A stretch of 53,604 nt of DNA from the IMG/VR virus record IMGVR_UViG_3300031602_000004, positions 1-53,604 of that record; one strand, 5' to 3'. This DNA is from a virus. Under the pieces are notes generated by a model. The model was not told the DNA's origin and did no database searches. It saw only the letters and a list, made by a program, of their open reading frames with translations. Below, piece by piece: positions 20,701-29,482 of this stretch (the first letter of the stretch is position 1; each line of letters starts with the position of its first letter). The position numbers were made by a program, and so were the translations under genes.

Positions 20701-23044
20701 CAACAAAAAGATCTACCACCAAAGAAATAGCAGTTGAAGCAGCAGCACCACCAGTAACTGCACCTATTTGTGCTGCTAGAACTGCAGGATTTGGTGCAAA
20801 ACCAACCCCACTTGAAACACCAACAATTGGAAAAAGCATTGAATCACCAGAATTTAAATAAGGTGTTGCAGTTGTATTTGATCTATGTTTTGTACCTCTT
20901 AATTTGTGTAATGCATATCCTAAACCTACTATACCAGCCATAACTGCTGCAGCATTTTTTAATAACTTAAATAATGGGTGATCTTCTGATGGTATAAAAT
21001 AACCACGTTGAGCACCTGAATACTGTCCATACAACCTTGTTTCATAAGCATTTAAAAAAGGCTTAGTAAACATTAAATCTGGTGAAGCAAAAGTAAATAC
21101 TTTTTTAGAATAGCCTATTACACCAAGAGATGATGAAGGACTACCTAAAGGTGGGAAAGAATTAATAGACTGACTAAAACTATCACACCCACTAGTTCGG
21201 TTTAGACCACTAGTACCAGACCCATCATGAAAATATACATCTGGTCTTAAATCATTATAAGGGTAATTTGGATATAATCCTTGTACACTTCCACCAATTA
21301 AATTTTCACTATTAGGAATATTATATTGACGCATATTTCTAAATAAACCTTTTGCTAATATTGATTTAGCTCCTAACCTTGAACCTCTTAATATTTCATA
21401 ACCTACTACATTAGGTATATATGCTGCTACACCAGTTAATGGATCAACATTGTATTTTGGTCTTCCTATATTTGTAAACTCTACACCTAATACATTTATA
21501 GTATCTGCATTACCATTTGCTAAGTGTAGGTTACTTGTTAATTCTTCAGTAGGCATTTTATGATGCCTAATAAACTTACCACAAAGATTAAGTGGATGAT
21601 TTGGTGTAGCAGGAAAGCTATTCCAAATATCTGGTTTATCAGCTGGATATTTTTCTGAAGATTGCCAATAGCCCATTTCTCCTCTTTGAACTATGGTTGT
21701 ACCATCAGGTTGAAGTTCAGATACTGGAGGACTAGCATTAGCTGTATTCCAAATTTGAAATACAAATTCACTTCCGCTAGGATTTAAAGCATTAGGATTT
21801 GAAACAAGTGCATCTTCTGCATTACCAGAATAATTTGCTGGAGGTCTACCTGGAATATGATATGAACTAGATCTTTCACCAGTATTATATATCCATCTAA
21901 TAAAAAAAGCATATTGTTCATCACGCATGAAACCCATCTTATTACCACCTAATCCATAATATGTAGCAGGTACTGCGTTAACTACCCAATTTACTTTAAT
22001 TTCATTTGCTATTGGTTGGTAATTAAAATCAAATTGTTCAGTGGGTCCTTGTCTAATTAACCAATCATTAACAACAAACATGGATTCTGACTTTTCATAT
22101 GCAGGACTTCTTTGAGGTATAAGTGTTAAATCAATTGATACTAATGCTTCATCTATATAATCTATTCCTATATCTTGTTGTTGTGTACTATATAAACCTA
22201 TTTTTTTAGCTGATGTTTGTCCTTGATTTCTTCTTAATATAATTAATTCATAATTATCAAAATCAGTATCTAAATTACTTACACTAATATTTAAAGAACC
22301 ACCACTTCCTTCATGACTCCATAATGTTTGTATATTTGAAACCCCTATATAATCTGTTACTTTTTGTTCATTTTCTGTATATGCTATAAATGCTTGATAA
22401 GAACCATTTAGTAACATACCTCCATCAATAGATTTAGTTAATACTACACATGGTGTATCAACTAAAGGAGCCAATCTAATTTTTTCACAATTTAAAAATG
22501 TAGTATCCTCATAGGTAATACATGAATCACCTGGAGCAGATGTAACATTTTGAATCCATGGTACATTATCAATATTTAAAGAGCGTGATGGATTATTACC
22601 ATCATCCCAATATACTTCCCATGTGCAATCAAAATTTTCTTTTGCTGATCCAGTGATTAGATATTTAGTATTAAATGCCAAGCATGTATCATTTACTATA
22701 GGTGTATATTTACATTCACTATCATCAAATCTTCCTATCTCAGAACTTATATTATCTGTTGAAAATATTACCCATTCATCTCCATATCTATGTATAGCAC
22801 CTATGATTGTATAAGGAATAACACCACATTGTAAATTTGACGGTTCATTACCTATTACACCTAAATCACCATCTTCTGAATTATTAGCTGCATTTCTTGC
22901 ATGCCACCAAGATTGATTATTTTCTAAAGATGGAGCAACATCTTTGTTCATTCCTTTAGAAAAAGAATTTACAATTACTGATGAACTACTTTTTGCATTA
23001 GGTGGATTACCACTACGTGAAACTGGTTTGCGTTTTTTTGCCAT
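17795..23044 (-). CDS. Giant tail (muzzle/stabilisation-type) protein (1749 aa)
   Basis: The N-terminus is basic and Ser-rich, followed by 'NSFSKGMNKDVAPSLENNQ' and 'NAANNSEDGDLGVIGNEPSN'. I recognise this opening from the large tail-tip protein of crAss-like podoviruses, called muzzle in the structurally studied relative and 'stabilisation protein' in older annotation. The body is beta-rich with many Asn/Gly turns and repeated blade-like segments, as expected for a large extracellular tail part. Unusually, two hydrophobic Gly/Ala-rich segments lie at about residues 696-708 and 752-785. The protein is followed without a gap by the cargo genes and preceded by the ring-type genes, the order expected for tail then cargo. 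Assignment rests on sequence style, size and position. Confidence 0.8.
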   Translation of the reverse strand: MAKKRKPVSRSGNPPNAKSSSSVIVNSFSKGMNKDVAPSLENNQSWWHARNAANNSEDGDLGVIGNEPSNLQCGVIPYTIIGAIHRYGDEWVIFSTDNISSEIGRFDDSECKYTPIVNDTCLAFNTKYLITGSAKENFDCTWEVYWDDGNNPSRSLNIDNVPWIQNVTSAPGDSCITYEDTTFLNCEKIRLAPLVDTPCVVLTKSIDGGMLLNGSYQAFIAYTENEQKVTDYIGVSNIQTLWSHEGSGGSLNISVSNLDTDFDNYELIILRRNQGQTSAKKIGLYSTQQQDIGIDYIDEALVSIDLTLIPQRSPAYEKSESMFVVNDWLIRQGPTEQFDFNYQPIANEIKVNWVVNAVPATYYGLGGNKMGFMRDEQYAFFIRWIYNTGERSSSYHIPGRPPANYSGNAEDALVSNPNALNPSGSEFVFQIWNTANASPPVSELQPDGTTIVQRGEMGYWQSSEKYPADKPDIWNSFPATPNHPLNLCGKFIRHHKMPTEELTSNLHLANGNADTINVLGVEFTNIGRPKYNVDPLTGVAAYIPNVVGYEILRGSRLGAKSILAKGLFRNMRQYNIPNSENLIGGSVQGLYPNYPYNDLRPDVYFHDGSGTSGLNRTSGCDSFSQSINSFPPLGSPSSSLGVIGYSKKVFTFASPDLMFTKPFLNAYETRLYGQYSGAQRGYFIPSEDHPLFKLLKNAAAVMAGIVGLGYALHKLRGTKHRSNTTATPYLNSGDSMLFPIVGVSSGVGFAPNPAVLAAQIGAVTGGAAASTAISLVVDLFVESTAAVLDLWTGGAFTYGIQTADILGQSGTAIIPGMIGGTQDKGVTEDSSISALPILVRALVGYQSSKTMIVIGGNEIIDAFYSMVNESSFVYKYNSEGIFNNYSNNTNGLWRIKNEDSNYLGSSFQTFGNGQYKINNLFRPSTVAIELKDAIDVPDVVDKSRFVVGGDVNASGSANTFTDNDLLNPNNSRKRDISAYYGALKFNFDNQYGQLDGIKQIQMRGCVQLLNVDPTTPPPPAATMYNSEAIFAGDTFIGRYTEKTIMPIFTNYLMGEPNGFTFDYSMYVNIPYPRFWLNSQRFDMGPLADSITGFGVFGSSDWDSIYPSDNFYLDRGNDSCSSGIATMFGNSSDPNPPFAMEFAYSYSHSNGVLDFFVESEINLTQRDWEDEPKKKIYSTYDNNDIDELFHAAIEKDDNFYKYDESLSPGKFPTQMVSFGNMQPRNYDPYISAECYVSYPKRLIYSLQAQKESKKDYWKVFLQYNYKDFKNAVSVIKPINKSGALVFFPYLSPQMFQGLDTLKTTLDTKLTIGDGGLFSQPFQNVANADISTEYGSCESLKGVINTPAGIFFISQAQGKIFQYGGKGLDPISNNGMKWWFAKYLPSSLIKQFPLLENSVLSDNPIAGVGCQVMYDSVDDIVYFMKKDYKLKSEYIGDATFSDANVKPISIEMTNGGTTINVDIGDPIYFDDCSWTISYDPKSKAWISFHDWHPELALPSINHFFTTKTSTTTIPQCPPGYVFNSGNGMCEIGNSTNQISTPASYNVCSFYRHNVRCDSFVNYYGDDYPWEIDIISNTGQAVNTVRSFEYQLETYVYKGEPEYNMCGGDKWEDLNFNFDTAIVYNNDQTSGLLVLNQQPVNNPWGNLTYPIIGINNINILASKVEHKFRFNQFWDITNDRGEFSNAEQSTFNTACNGYVRPLNSINLNYNKIATQRKKFRHYSNQVILRRNVSGNRKMLLRLNNTKLQLSMR

Positions 23045-23061
23045 AATAGATTAACTCTTTA

Positions 23062-24000
23062 TTAAGTTGTAGTTGTAGAACTTGGTGTAAAATTAGGTCC
23101 TGATACTACTCTTGGATTTACTGGTGCATAACTCAAGAACATATTATAATAATTATGATATTGTGCTCTTCTATTCATTGACCATAATTTTCTCATTTCT
23201 GCAAAATCAGGAGTATTAACAAAACTTAATGCATTATTTCTTGCTGCTCTTAATCTAGTTTCTATTAATCCTAATTGTTGAGAAACATTTTCACCTTGCC
23301 AAACCATATTTTCAAGTATCCTTTGTTTTATTGCATATTCATAATATTCATTACAATAGGGTTGATCTAACACTAATAAATCCCCATCTGCATTTTCCAT
23401 TGCTCCTTGATAACTTATATATATTTTACCAGTTCTAAAAGTAGTAATTAAAAAACCATCTTTAATTTCTGCTATATCTAATGCTTGTGCACCTAAACTA
23501 GGACAATAACATACCTTATCATTAACACCTTTAATTCTTAATTCTGTCCAACTATTAAAAGTTCTAAAATTATCAGGCCCAATTCGTTGTACTAATTGAT
23601 GACTATTTTTATTATCACATGTTTTAATTACACATACATCTTTACATGTATCATCTTTACTACATGGTGACATTTCTCCAGGTGCAGGAACATAAGGTAC
23701 ATCATTGAATGTTTCAATATGTGTTCCAGAAGGCATCTTATTATTTATTGTATAAGATCCACATCTAAATGCATAATTAATATATTTAAAATCCATAGGT
23801 AATTGCCCTCTCCCATGTTCAACATCAATAATTACTTCTTTAGTTCTATGTATTTTTAATCCAAGATCATAGTTAACTCTTGTAGCAACTTTAATAAGTT
23901 GCTGAGGTTCAATCATTCCTTCTAATGCATATGTTGAAAAATCAATAGATACATCTTCCATCAATTGACTGAACGTTCTATAGTTATGTGATACACTCAT
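23062..24000 (-). CDS. crAss-like ring/tail structural protein (312 aa)
   Basis: The opening 'NYRTFSQLMEDVSIDFSTYALEGMI' and 'QQLIKVATRVNYDLGLKI' match a conserved structural protein of crAss-like phages that forms part of the tail ring stack. A Cys-rich insert lies near residues 115-135 (CSKDDTCKDVCVIKTC), which could bind metal or form disulfides. The C-terminal third is helical ('QRILENMVWQGENVSQQLGLIETRLRAARNN' region) and ends in a Thr-rich tail. Its first base overlaps the last base of the upstream 224-residue gene (23062-24000 and 24000-24674), so the two are coupled. The muzzle-type gene follows. Which ring it builds cannot be decided from sequence alone. Confidence 0.78.
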   Translation of the reverse strand: MSVSHNYRTFSQLMEDVSIDFSTYALEGMIEPQQLIKVATRVNYDLGLKIHRTKEVIIDVEHGRGQLPMDFKYINYAFRCGSYTINNKMPSGTHIETFNDVPYVPAPGEMSPCSKDDTCKDVCVIKTCDNKNSHQLVQRIGPDNFRTFNSWTELRIKGVNDKVCYCPSLGAQALDIAEIKDGFLITTFRTGKIYISYQGAMENADGDLLVLDQPYCNEYYEYAIKQRILENMVWQGENVSQQLGLIETRLRAARNNALSFVNTPDFAEMRKLWSMNRRAQYHNYYNMFLSYAPVNPRVVSGPNFTPSSTTTT

Positions 24001-24674
24001 TATTGTCTATTTATATTACGTTTATTATCAGAATCTTCTGAAGGAACTTTCATGGTATTCATCATGGTGCTTACTACTTGTGATTCTATTTCAGCAAATA
24101 ATGCTTCCGGTATATATATTTCTTGTTCATATCTAGGAGTACAATCATTTGTTTCATCACAATCCCACCTAGTAATATCAGAATCAAAAACACCTTCTAA
24201 TTTAATTGCATCCCACGCTATATTTGGACAATATATATATCCATCTAACCACCAAAAATATAATGTATTATTATATTTAAAAGATGTTGTTTTAGTCATT
24301 GAGGTATATGTACCCGGTTGAGTTGCTTGGAGCTCTTGTGAGCCATCTATGGAGCTTACAGTACGTATAAGTGGACCCCAATATCCTTCAAACATTGAAG
24401 GCAGCTTTAATTTACTACGTTTAATAGTACATCCACTTTTTATACCTGCACAATGGGCTTCTACTTTATCCACGTCAATCATTTCTATATAGGGTAATGT
24501 TTTCCATACAGAATTAAATTTCATTAACTTGTTTGCATAGTCTTGCCTTCTCATTAGAAACTGTGCAGATTTTTCTATTAGGCTGTATATATATCTATCA
24601 GTTATAAAAGCATCTTGAACCTCTGCTTTAACTTGTCCTCTGATTCTAGATATTGCTTCTGATATTGTTGCCAT
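24000..24674 (-). CDS. crAss-like ring/tail structural protein (224 aa)
   Basis: The N-terminus 'ATISEAISRIRGQVKAEVQD' followed by 'FITDRYIYSLIEKSAQFLMRRQD' is the signature I associate with a conserved crAss-like tail-ring protein. The middle is beta-rich with two Cys pairs (CAGIKSGC near residue 75 and CDETNDC near residue 175). A C-terminal helix 'PEALFAEIESQVVSTMMNTM' ends in a polar tail. The stop overlaps the start of the 312-residue ring gene. Together with that gene and the muzzle-type gene it forms a tail-building block. No enzyme motif is seen. Confidence 0.78.
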   Translation of the reverse strand: MATISEAISRIRGQVKAEVQDAFITDRYIYSLIEKSAQFLMRRQDYANKLMKFNSVWKTLPYIEMIDVDKVEAHCAGIKSGCTIKRSKLKLPSMFEGYWGPLIRTVSSIDGSQELQATQPGTYTSMTKTTSFKYNNTLYFWWLDGYIYCPNIAWDAIKLEGVFDSDITRWDCDETNDCTPRYEQEIYIPEALFAEIESQVVSTMMNTMKVPSEDSDNKRNINRQ

Positions 24675-24679
24675 TTTTT

Positions 24680-25246
24680 TTATTTTTCAAATTCATTATA
24701 ATAATTTAGTTCTTTGTTGGTTTTATCAAAGTTTTCATCATATAAATGAGCTACTTTATATTTATTCTTCATAACTACATATTTGGTCCAACTCAAAGGG
24801 TATTCTTTAGCAACTTTTCTTTTAAATTCTCTGCAAGCTACAAATCTCCATAACTCTCTATTTTTAAATCTATACTTAGTTGTAAAATTTGTATAGAATA
24901 TTTTTCCTAAATTACCATCAGTTTCCCAGTTTTTATTTTGTAAGACCTTACCATATTGTTTAGATAATGCATAATCTATATTAACTTTTTTTATTGCCTT
25001 GCAAGTTCCTATAAATAAAAAACCTAAAGAGTCAGGTAGTTCAACACCGTTTCTATTTTCTACTACAGCATTCCATAATTTTACATTATATATTTTTATT
25101 ATTTTTTTTAGTTTAACATTATCTATGTGAGAATACAAAGGTTTTTTATCCTTAAACTCTCTTATAGTTTCTTCATTTAATAATCCCAATCTTTTTTCTC
25201 TATATCTTGGAGCATTTAAATCAGGTTTTTTAAAATTGTTGATCAT
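24680..25246 (-). CDS. Conserved-looking basic protein of unknown function (188 aa)
   Basis: I do not recognise a firm function. The protein is rich in Lys, Asn and aromatic residues, with no membrane segment. It has 'NAPRYREKRLGLLNEETIREFKDK'-type and 'LPDSLGFLFIGTCK' segments and a basic C-terminal half (YRFKNRELWRFVACREFKRK). A protein of this kind is common in crAss-like genomes next to the ring genes, sometimes annotated as DNA-related. The basic character would fit nucleic-acid binding, but no nuclease motif is evident. It begins 59 bases after the phosphoesterase gene, just beyond a terminator (25268-25303), so it may start a new transcript that continues into the ring genes. Confidence 0.72.
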   Translation of the reverse strand: MINNFKKPDLNAPRYREKRLGLLNEETIREFKDKKPLYSHIDNVKLKKIIKIYNVKLWNAVVENRNGVELPDSLGFLFIGTCKAIKKVNIDYALSKQYGKVLQNKNWETDGNLGKIFYTNFTTKYRFKNRELWRFVACREFKRKVAKEYPLSWTKYVVMKNKYKVAHLYDENFDKTNKELNYYNEFEK

Positions 25247-25267
25247 ATAGTTATATTTATAATTTAC

Positions 25268-25303
25268 AAAAAAAACCGCACTTTATGAAATTAAAAGTGA
25301 GGT
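25268..25303 (-). terminator. Intrinsic terminator after the phosphoesterase gene
   Basis: A 10-bp stem with one mismatch (arms 25275-25284 and 25294-25303), 9-nt loop, then a T run in the minus-strand RNA. It starts two bases beyond the stop of the phosphoesterase gene. Confidence 0.8.
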
Positions 25304-25305
25304 CT

Positions 25306-26529
25306 TTACAAAGCTTGATAAGTTAATTCACATATATTACCCATTGTTGGGTGCTGAATTTCTAATTTGCCAGATCTTCTATTTCCTACAAACTTATTAC
25401 TATGATGATAATAATCTGCTTTACCTAAGCTAGGAAGTGTTTTTTCTATAAACCCGGCTGTTTCATTAGATGTCATATATTCTACTTTTCTATCTGTATG
25501 AACATGACCTTTAAATAATGTTCTATTGGTAGTTTGTCCCCATTCTCTTGGGTATTCAGAAGCATATATTAATGGATTGTTTTTACTACGCTTGTCACCA
25601 TGCTCAAATGCATTAAAGTTATTCTTCCATACATGTACTTTTCTTTCTTCATATTTAATATCCCAAGTGATTTCATTACTTTCTATAGATTTAGATAGAG
25701 CATGAACTAAATGATAAGAAGATAATCTATCATGATTACCAGGAACATATACAATAACTAAATTCTTACAGTATTGCTTAATGTAATTGATTGCCCAGTG
25801 CATTGCATCAAAAGCTTCTATATAAGCTTCTGTGGCACTCTTACAGTTATCAACAACCGTTCCAGCTGTAGTAGTTCCACTAAATGTATCCATGTTGATT
25901 AGATCACCTCCTACAACAAAATACATTGTTTCTATATAATGTACAGGTACAGCTCTTTGTATTAGGTTTTTTACTGTATCTTCAAAGTCTTTATCTACTG
26001 TTTCATTACCTTGTTTACCAAAATGTATATCTTGCAAAGACATTACTCCACATAATGGGTTTTTATTTTTAATATTATTTAGATTTACATTAGGTATTTT
26101 ATATGTTTTGGGTTTCCAATTTGCTAGTAATTCCTCAAATAATTGTGTCTCAGGATTTTTTATCTGTGATACTAATGCAGAGACTCTCCAATGATCTCCC
26201 ATTTGTTTATTCCAATACTGTGATAGTTTCCATTTTGTTGTATCTATCTTTAGTAGTTTAATAATTTCTTCTGATGATTTTGGTTCATAATCAAAAGTAC
26301 CAGATATAGTACCCTCTCCTTTTTCAAGATTGATTGATTCAACCATCTGTGCTTTATTAGCAGCTTTATCAAAAAACTTATTTTTCTTTTTAGCAACTTT
26401 TCTTTCTTGTAATACTTCTTTCTTTAATTTAATATATTGTTTCTCAGTAACATTTAATTTAGCTGCACAATATATAGGGTGCTTTTTCCACTTTAAAGAT
26501 TCTAATACTTTTTGTTTTAAATTATTCAT
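25306..26529 (-). CDS. Calcineurin-like metallophosphoesterase with N-terminal HTH-like region (407 aa)
   Basis: The complete metallophosphoesterase signature is visible: D167-x-H169 (LQDIHF), GGD at 207-209, GNHD at 264-267, H310 in EHGD, and GHVH at 341-344. These supply the two-metal active site of enzymes that hydrolyse phosphodiesters or phosphomonoesters. The first 60 residues are basic and helical and look like a helix-turn-helix (HPIYCAAKLNVTEKQYIKLK), suggesting DNA contact, so a DNA-processing role is more likely than a metabolic one. The gene sits alone between two terminators (26561-26592 upstream, 25268-25303 immediately after its stop) with a promoter-like TATCTTTA box at 26550-26557, so it appears to be separately transcribed inside the structural block. 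Substrate unknown. Confidence 0.9.
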   Translation of the reverse strand: MNNLKQKVLESLKWKKHPIYCAAKLNVTEKQYIKLKKEVLQERKVAKKKNKFFDKAANKAQMVESINLEKGEGTISGTFDYEPKSSEEIIKLLKIDTTKWKLSQYWNKQMGDHWRVSALVSQIKNPETQLFEELLANWKPKTYKIPNVNLNNIKNKNPLCGVMSLQDIHFGKQGNETVDKDFEDTVKNLIQRAVPVHYIETMYFVVGGDLINMDTFSGTTTAGTVVDNCKSATEAYIEAFDAMHWAINYIKQYCKNLVIVYVPGNHDRLSSYHLVHALSKSIESNEITWDIKYEERKVHVWKNNFNAFEHGDKRSKNNPLIYASEYPREWGQTTNRTLFKGHVHTDRKVEYMTSNETAGFIEKTLPSLGKADYYHHSNKFVGNRRSGKLEIQHPTMGNICELTYQAL

Positions 26530-26549
26530 AATATTTTTTAAATTTTATG

Positions 26550-26557
26550 TAAAGATA
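26550..26557 (-). promoter_or_regulatory. Promoter-like -7 box before the phosphoesterase gene
   Basis: TATCTTTA on the minus strand, 20 nt before the ATG at 26529 and directly after a terminator. No clear -33 TTTG. Confidence 0.45.
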
Positions 26558-26560
26558 ACA

Positions 26561-26592
26561 AAAAAAAAAGACCAGGCGTTAACCCGGTCTTT
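26561..26592 (-). terminator. Strong intrinsic terminator after the Cys-rich/FN3 gene
   Basis: Arms 26567-26576 and 26583-26592 pair over 10 bp (one G-U), 6-nt loop, followed by a run of nine or more T on the minus strand. It separates the phosphoesterase from the upstream structural transcript. Confidence 0.88.
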
Positions 26593-26642
26593 CCCAACGT
26601 TTGCAGTAGAAAACCAACAAACCACTACTTGCTGCTGTTGTA

Positions 26643-27203
26643 CTAAACTGCTAATGTAGCAAACAATATTTCTATTGGCTTACATGAGGCAGAGTTACCA
26701 TTATCTACAACCTTTACTTTATAAGCAGTGCTGGCTGTTAAGTTTGATATTGTATAATTTGTTATTGTTGTTACAATTGGTGTTGAGTTTTGTAATACCC
26801 ATCCTGTTGGTGCAACTTGCGTATCTATGTATACATTAATTCCTGTACTAGAACTCCATATACCATCCCATATTACATTAACTGTATTACTAGTTATTAT
26901 ACCAGCATAAACATTATATGGGTCATGCTGTACATCACTTGATGTACATGCACCTATCCCATTTGATAACATCATTGCATATTTTTGAATTATAGAATCA
27001 AGTCTTTCTCCTGATGTAATAGTTATTAATGCACCTGCATCTCCTATTTGAAAAGATGTGCCACAATAACTTACACATGCTGCACATTGTACATCACTGC
27101 ATCTTTCACTACCTGTACTACAATCAGTATAGGTACATGCATTAGTAAGTGCTGTATCAGCACATCCACATTTTGAACTACATTTTGTACAATTACATGC
27201 CAT
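26643..27203 (-). CDS. Cys-rich virion protein with C-terminal FN3-like domain (186 aa)
   Basis: The first 50 residues hold a dense set of Cys (CNCTKCSSKCGC start, then CxxCxxYC-type pairs), suggesting metal binding or disulfide cross-linking. A helical 'GERLDSIIQKYAMML' segment follows. The C-terminal half resembles a fibronectin type III domain, with the 'TNYTISNLTASTAYKVKVV' pattern typical of its last strands. This arrangement occurs in structural proteins of Bacteroidota phages. The gene follows the VWA protein by 17 bases and ends at a strong terminator (26561-26592), so it is the last gene of a transcript. It probably decorates the tail or a fibre; no enzymatic role is seen. Confidence 0.77.
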   Translation of the reverse strand: MACNCTKCSSKCGCADTALTNACTYTDCSTGSERCSDVQCAACVSYCGTSFQIGDAGALITITSGERLDSIIQKYAMMLSNGIGACTSSDVQHDPYNVYAGIITSNTVNVIWDGIWSSSTGINVYIDTQVAPTGWVLQNSTPIVTTITNYTISNLTASTAYKVKVVDNGNSASCKPIEILFATLAV

Positions 27204-27220
27204 TTTTTTTCTTTTTTATT

Positions 27221-29482
27221 TTATGCACAACCATTTACTATCTCTGAAGATATTGTTGCTGGATCTTCATTTACATTCCATAAACCACCTGTATTAGTTG
27301 CTAATTCTCTCCATGGATATACCGGTGTAGCTCCTACAGAAGGTGTATAAGTAAGAGTAGTACCTGCACCTAATACAAATATTTTTATACCAGCTATTAA
27401 TGCTGTTTGTGTGAGTGATGCTATTCTTGCATAATCTGTTGCATTAAATAAATCATCACCACCTGATGGAAGATTGTCTGTAATTACAATTACATATTTA
27501 GCTACATTTGCTCTAAAGGCACCTAAGAAAGCACTTCCTTCAATCACTTGACCAATTGCCATATCTGTTGGTTCTGGAGATGAAGAACCATCACCCAATG
27601 GTACAGCACCTGGTGCTACACCTGAATTCAACAAGTTCATTTGAGTTGTAAATGTTGCTCCATTATTATTTTGGAACATTTCCCAAGCTGTTATAACTTG
27701 ATTAGCTCCTGTTCCTGTATTTTGTATACGCTGAACACCTGGTAATGCCAAGTAGTCTGTAGAAGTAGAATATGTAGGTTGAGGTGTAGTTGCTGATGCA
27801 TACTCATCTGCTGTTACTAATCCCATTCTATAATTATTAGCTCCTGATGAAGTATCAATAGTAGTAATTAATCCTGCTACACCAGTTTTAATTGAATTAA
27901 TTTCATCACCCATACTTCCTGTATAATCAATTATAAATGCTACATCCATTCCTGTTGAACATGCTTCTGCTGCACTAGTTGTATTAAACGCTATTGAACT
28001 TGTTGAACATATATTTGTAGCTCCTCCGAATGTTACTGAAATATTAACTATATAAGTTGATCCAGGTATTAAACCTGTAAATGCATGAGAATTTATTCCA
28101 TTTACTGGATTATTCTGTGTATATGTTGCTGCAAGAACTCCCCCTGCAGTTAATATATCTGTTTTAAATACTGCTGTTGTTCCTAATATATTGTTGAAAC
28201 TAACTGTAATTCCTGTTGTAGTTATTAATGTAAGCTGTGGTGCTACACAAGGTATAATACCTGTAACAATATTTGATTGATTTGCTGTACATGTATCAGA
28301 ACCATCAGTTACACTGAAATTTATTTCAATAGATATATTTTGTGAAGTATTTAATGTTGCTACAGGAAAGGTATATCCAGATGAACTATTTTGTAATGCT
28401 GTTACACTTACTGTAGTATTCAATGATGCTCCTAATGCATCTGTCATAGTGATTTTAGTAAACCCTGCTGAATCATTATATGATGAAGGTATACTTGAAT
28501 TTGTAAAATTAAATATTATACTATCAATCACCCCTGTATTTGGATCAAGTAAATTTGCTGTTGTATAACCAAATGTTACTGCATCACATCCACTAGGTAC
28601 TTGTAATTGTAAAGCTTGTATAGCAGTGTACATATCATCTACTACTACCCAAGAGTTTTGTGTACTCTGTGCTAAAGAAGTGGGTGTATTATTCCATCCA
28701 CTAATTGATCCATAACTAATACTTGATTTAGTTAAAGATGTAGTTGTTCCTGTAATAGGGCTTTGTCCTATAGCTGAATTAATAGCTGCAGGATTTCCTA
28801 CTGCACTTCTTTGAGCACAAAAAGCAACTTCTAATGCTAATACTACCACTGATACATTTGTTAATATTCCTACATTAGCTGGAGGAATGCATGTTGGTAT
28901 AATTTGTGCTTCAGCTACTGCACCTGAACAAGGTAATACACATGCTTCTAAAATATTTAATCTGCTACTATAACTTGTAAGTGTAGAATTAATTGTAGCT
29001 ATACTTGCTAAATTAGTACATACTTGATTAGCTATAAGTGTAGCAAATAAATCCAAACGTAATGTTGTCACTGGATTTCCAGAAGCATCATTGTACTGCA
29101 TACATGCAGGTAATGTCATTATAGGCAAGTCATTTTGAACTTGACTATTTGCTGATAGTTTACTAGATGAGTTTGGTGTTTGACCTGTCCCTGTATTAAG
29201 ACATATTTGTGTAACCATTGCCTGCAGAACAGGTACAAGAGTTGTAGGTGTAGTACCTGATATGTTTAAACATGATAAATCTAAACCTGTTAAACTTGGA
29301 TTTGATGTTACACCATTAGTAATCAGATCACAAACTTTAGTGGCTAACTTAGATGTTACCTCACTTATTGAATCTCCTGAACATAAATCTATACAGGAAA
29401 TATCTGGACCTTGCCATATTACACAATTAGATGATATATTGTCACATCCATTTGTAGTGCCGCTTGAATTTGTTGGAATCAT
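27221..29482 (-). CDS. Structural protein with C-terminal von Willebrand factor A domain (753 aa)
   Basis: The C-terminal 247 residues (from about 507) form a VWA domain: 'VAFIIDYTGSMGDEI' gives the metal-site motif D-x-T-x-S, a Thr in 'EPTDMAIGQV' near 640 and an Asp in 'VIVITDNLP' near 670 complete the expected ligands. The N-terminal 200 residues hold two Cys-containing repeats of the type 'NCVIWQGPDISCIDLCSGDS' and 'LTLPACMQY...', a structural module I know from Bacteroidota phages. Ig/FN3-like beta segments lie in between. A VWA domain usually mediates protein binding or surface adhesion, so host-surface binding is a reasonable inference. A phage-type promoter motif lies at 29522-29539, 40 bases upstream. 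Confidence 0.86.
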   Translation of the reverse strand: MIPTNSSGTTNGCDNISSNCVIWQGPDISCIDLCSGDSISEVTSKLATKVCDLITNGVTSNPSLTGLDLSCLNISGTTPTTLVPVLQAMVTQICLNTGTGQTPNSSSKLSANSQVQNDLPIMTLPACMQYNDASGNPVTTLRLDLFATLIANQVCTNLASIATINSTLTSYSSRLNILEACVLPCSGAVAEAQIIPTCIPPANVGILTNVSVVVLALEVAFCAQRSAVGNPAAINSAIGQSPITGTTTSLTKSSISYGSISGWNNTPTSLAQSTQNSWVVVDDMYTAIQALQLQVPSGCDAVTFGYTTANLLDPNTGVIDSIIFNFTNSSIPSSYNDSAGFTKITMTDALGASLNTTVSVTALQNSSSGYTFPVATLNTSQNISIEINFSVTDGSDTCTANQSNIVTGIIPCVAPQLTLITTTGITVSFNNILGTTAVFKTDILTAGGVLAATYTQNNPVNGINSHAFTGLIPGSTYIVNISVTFGGATNICSTSSIAFNTTSAAEACSTGMDVAFIIDYTGSMGDEINSIKTGVAGLITTIDTSSGANNYRMGLVTADEYASATTPQPTYSTSTDYLALPGVQRIQNTGTGANQVITAWEMFQNNNGATFTTQMNLLNSGVAPGAVPLGDGSSSPEPTDMAIGQVIEGSAFLGAFRANVAKYVIVITDNLPSGGDDLFNATDYARIASLTQTALIAGIKIFVLGAGTTLTYTPSVGATPVYPWRELATNTGGLWNVNEDPATISSEIVNGCA

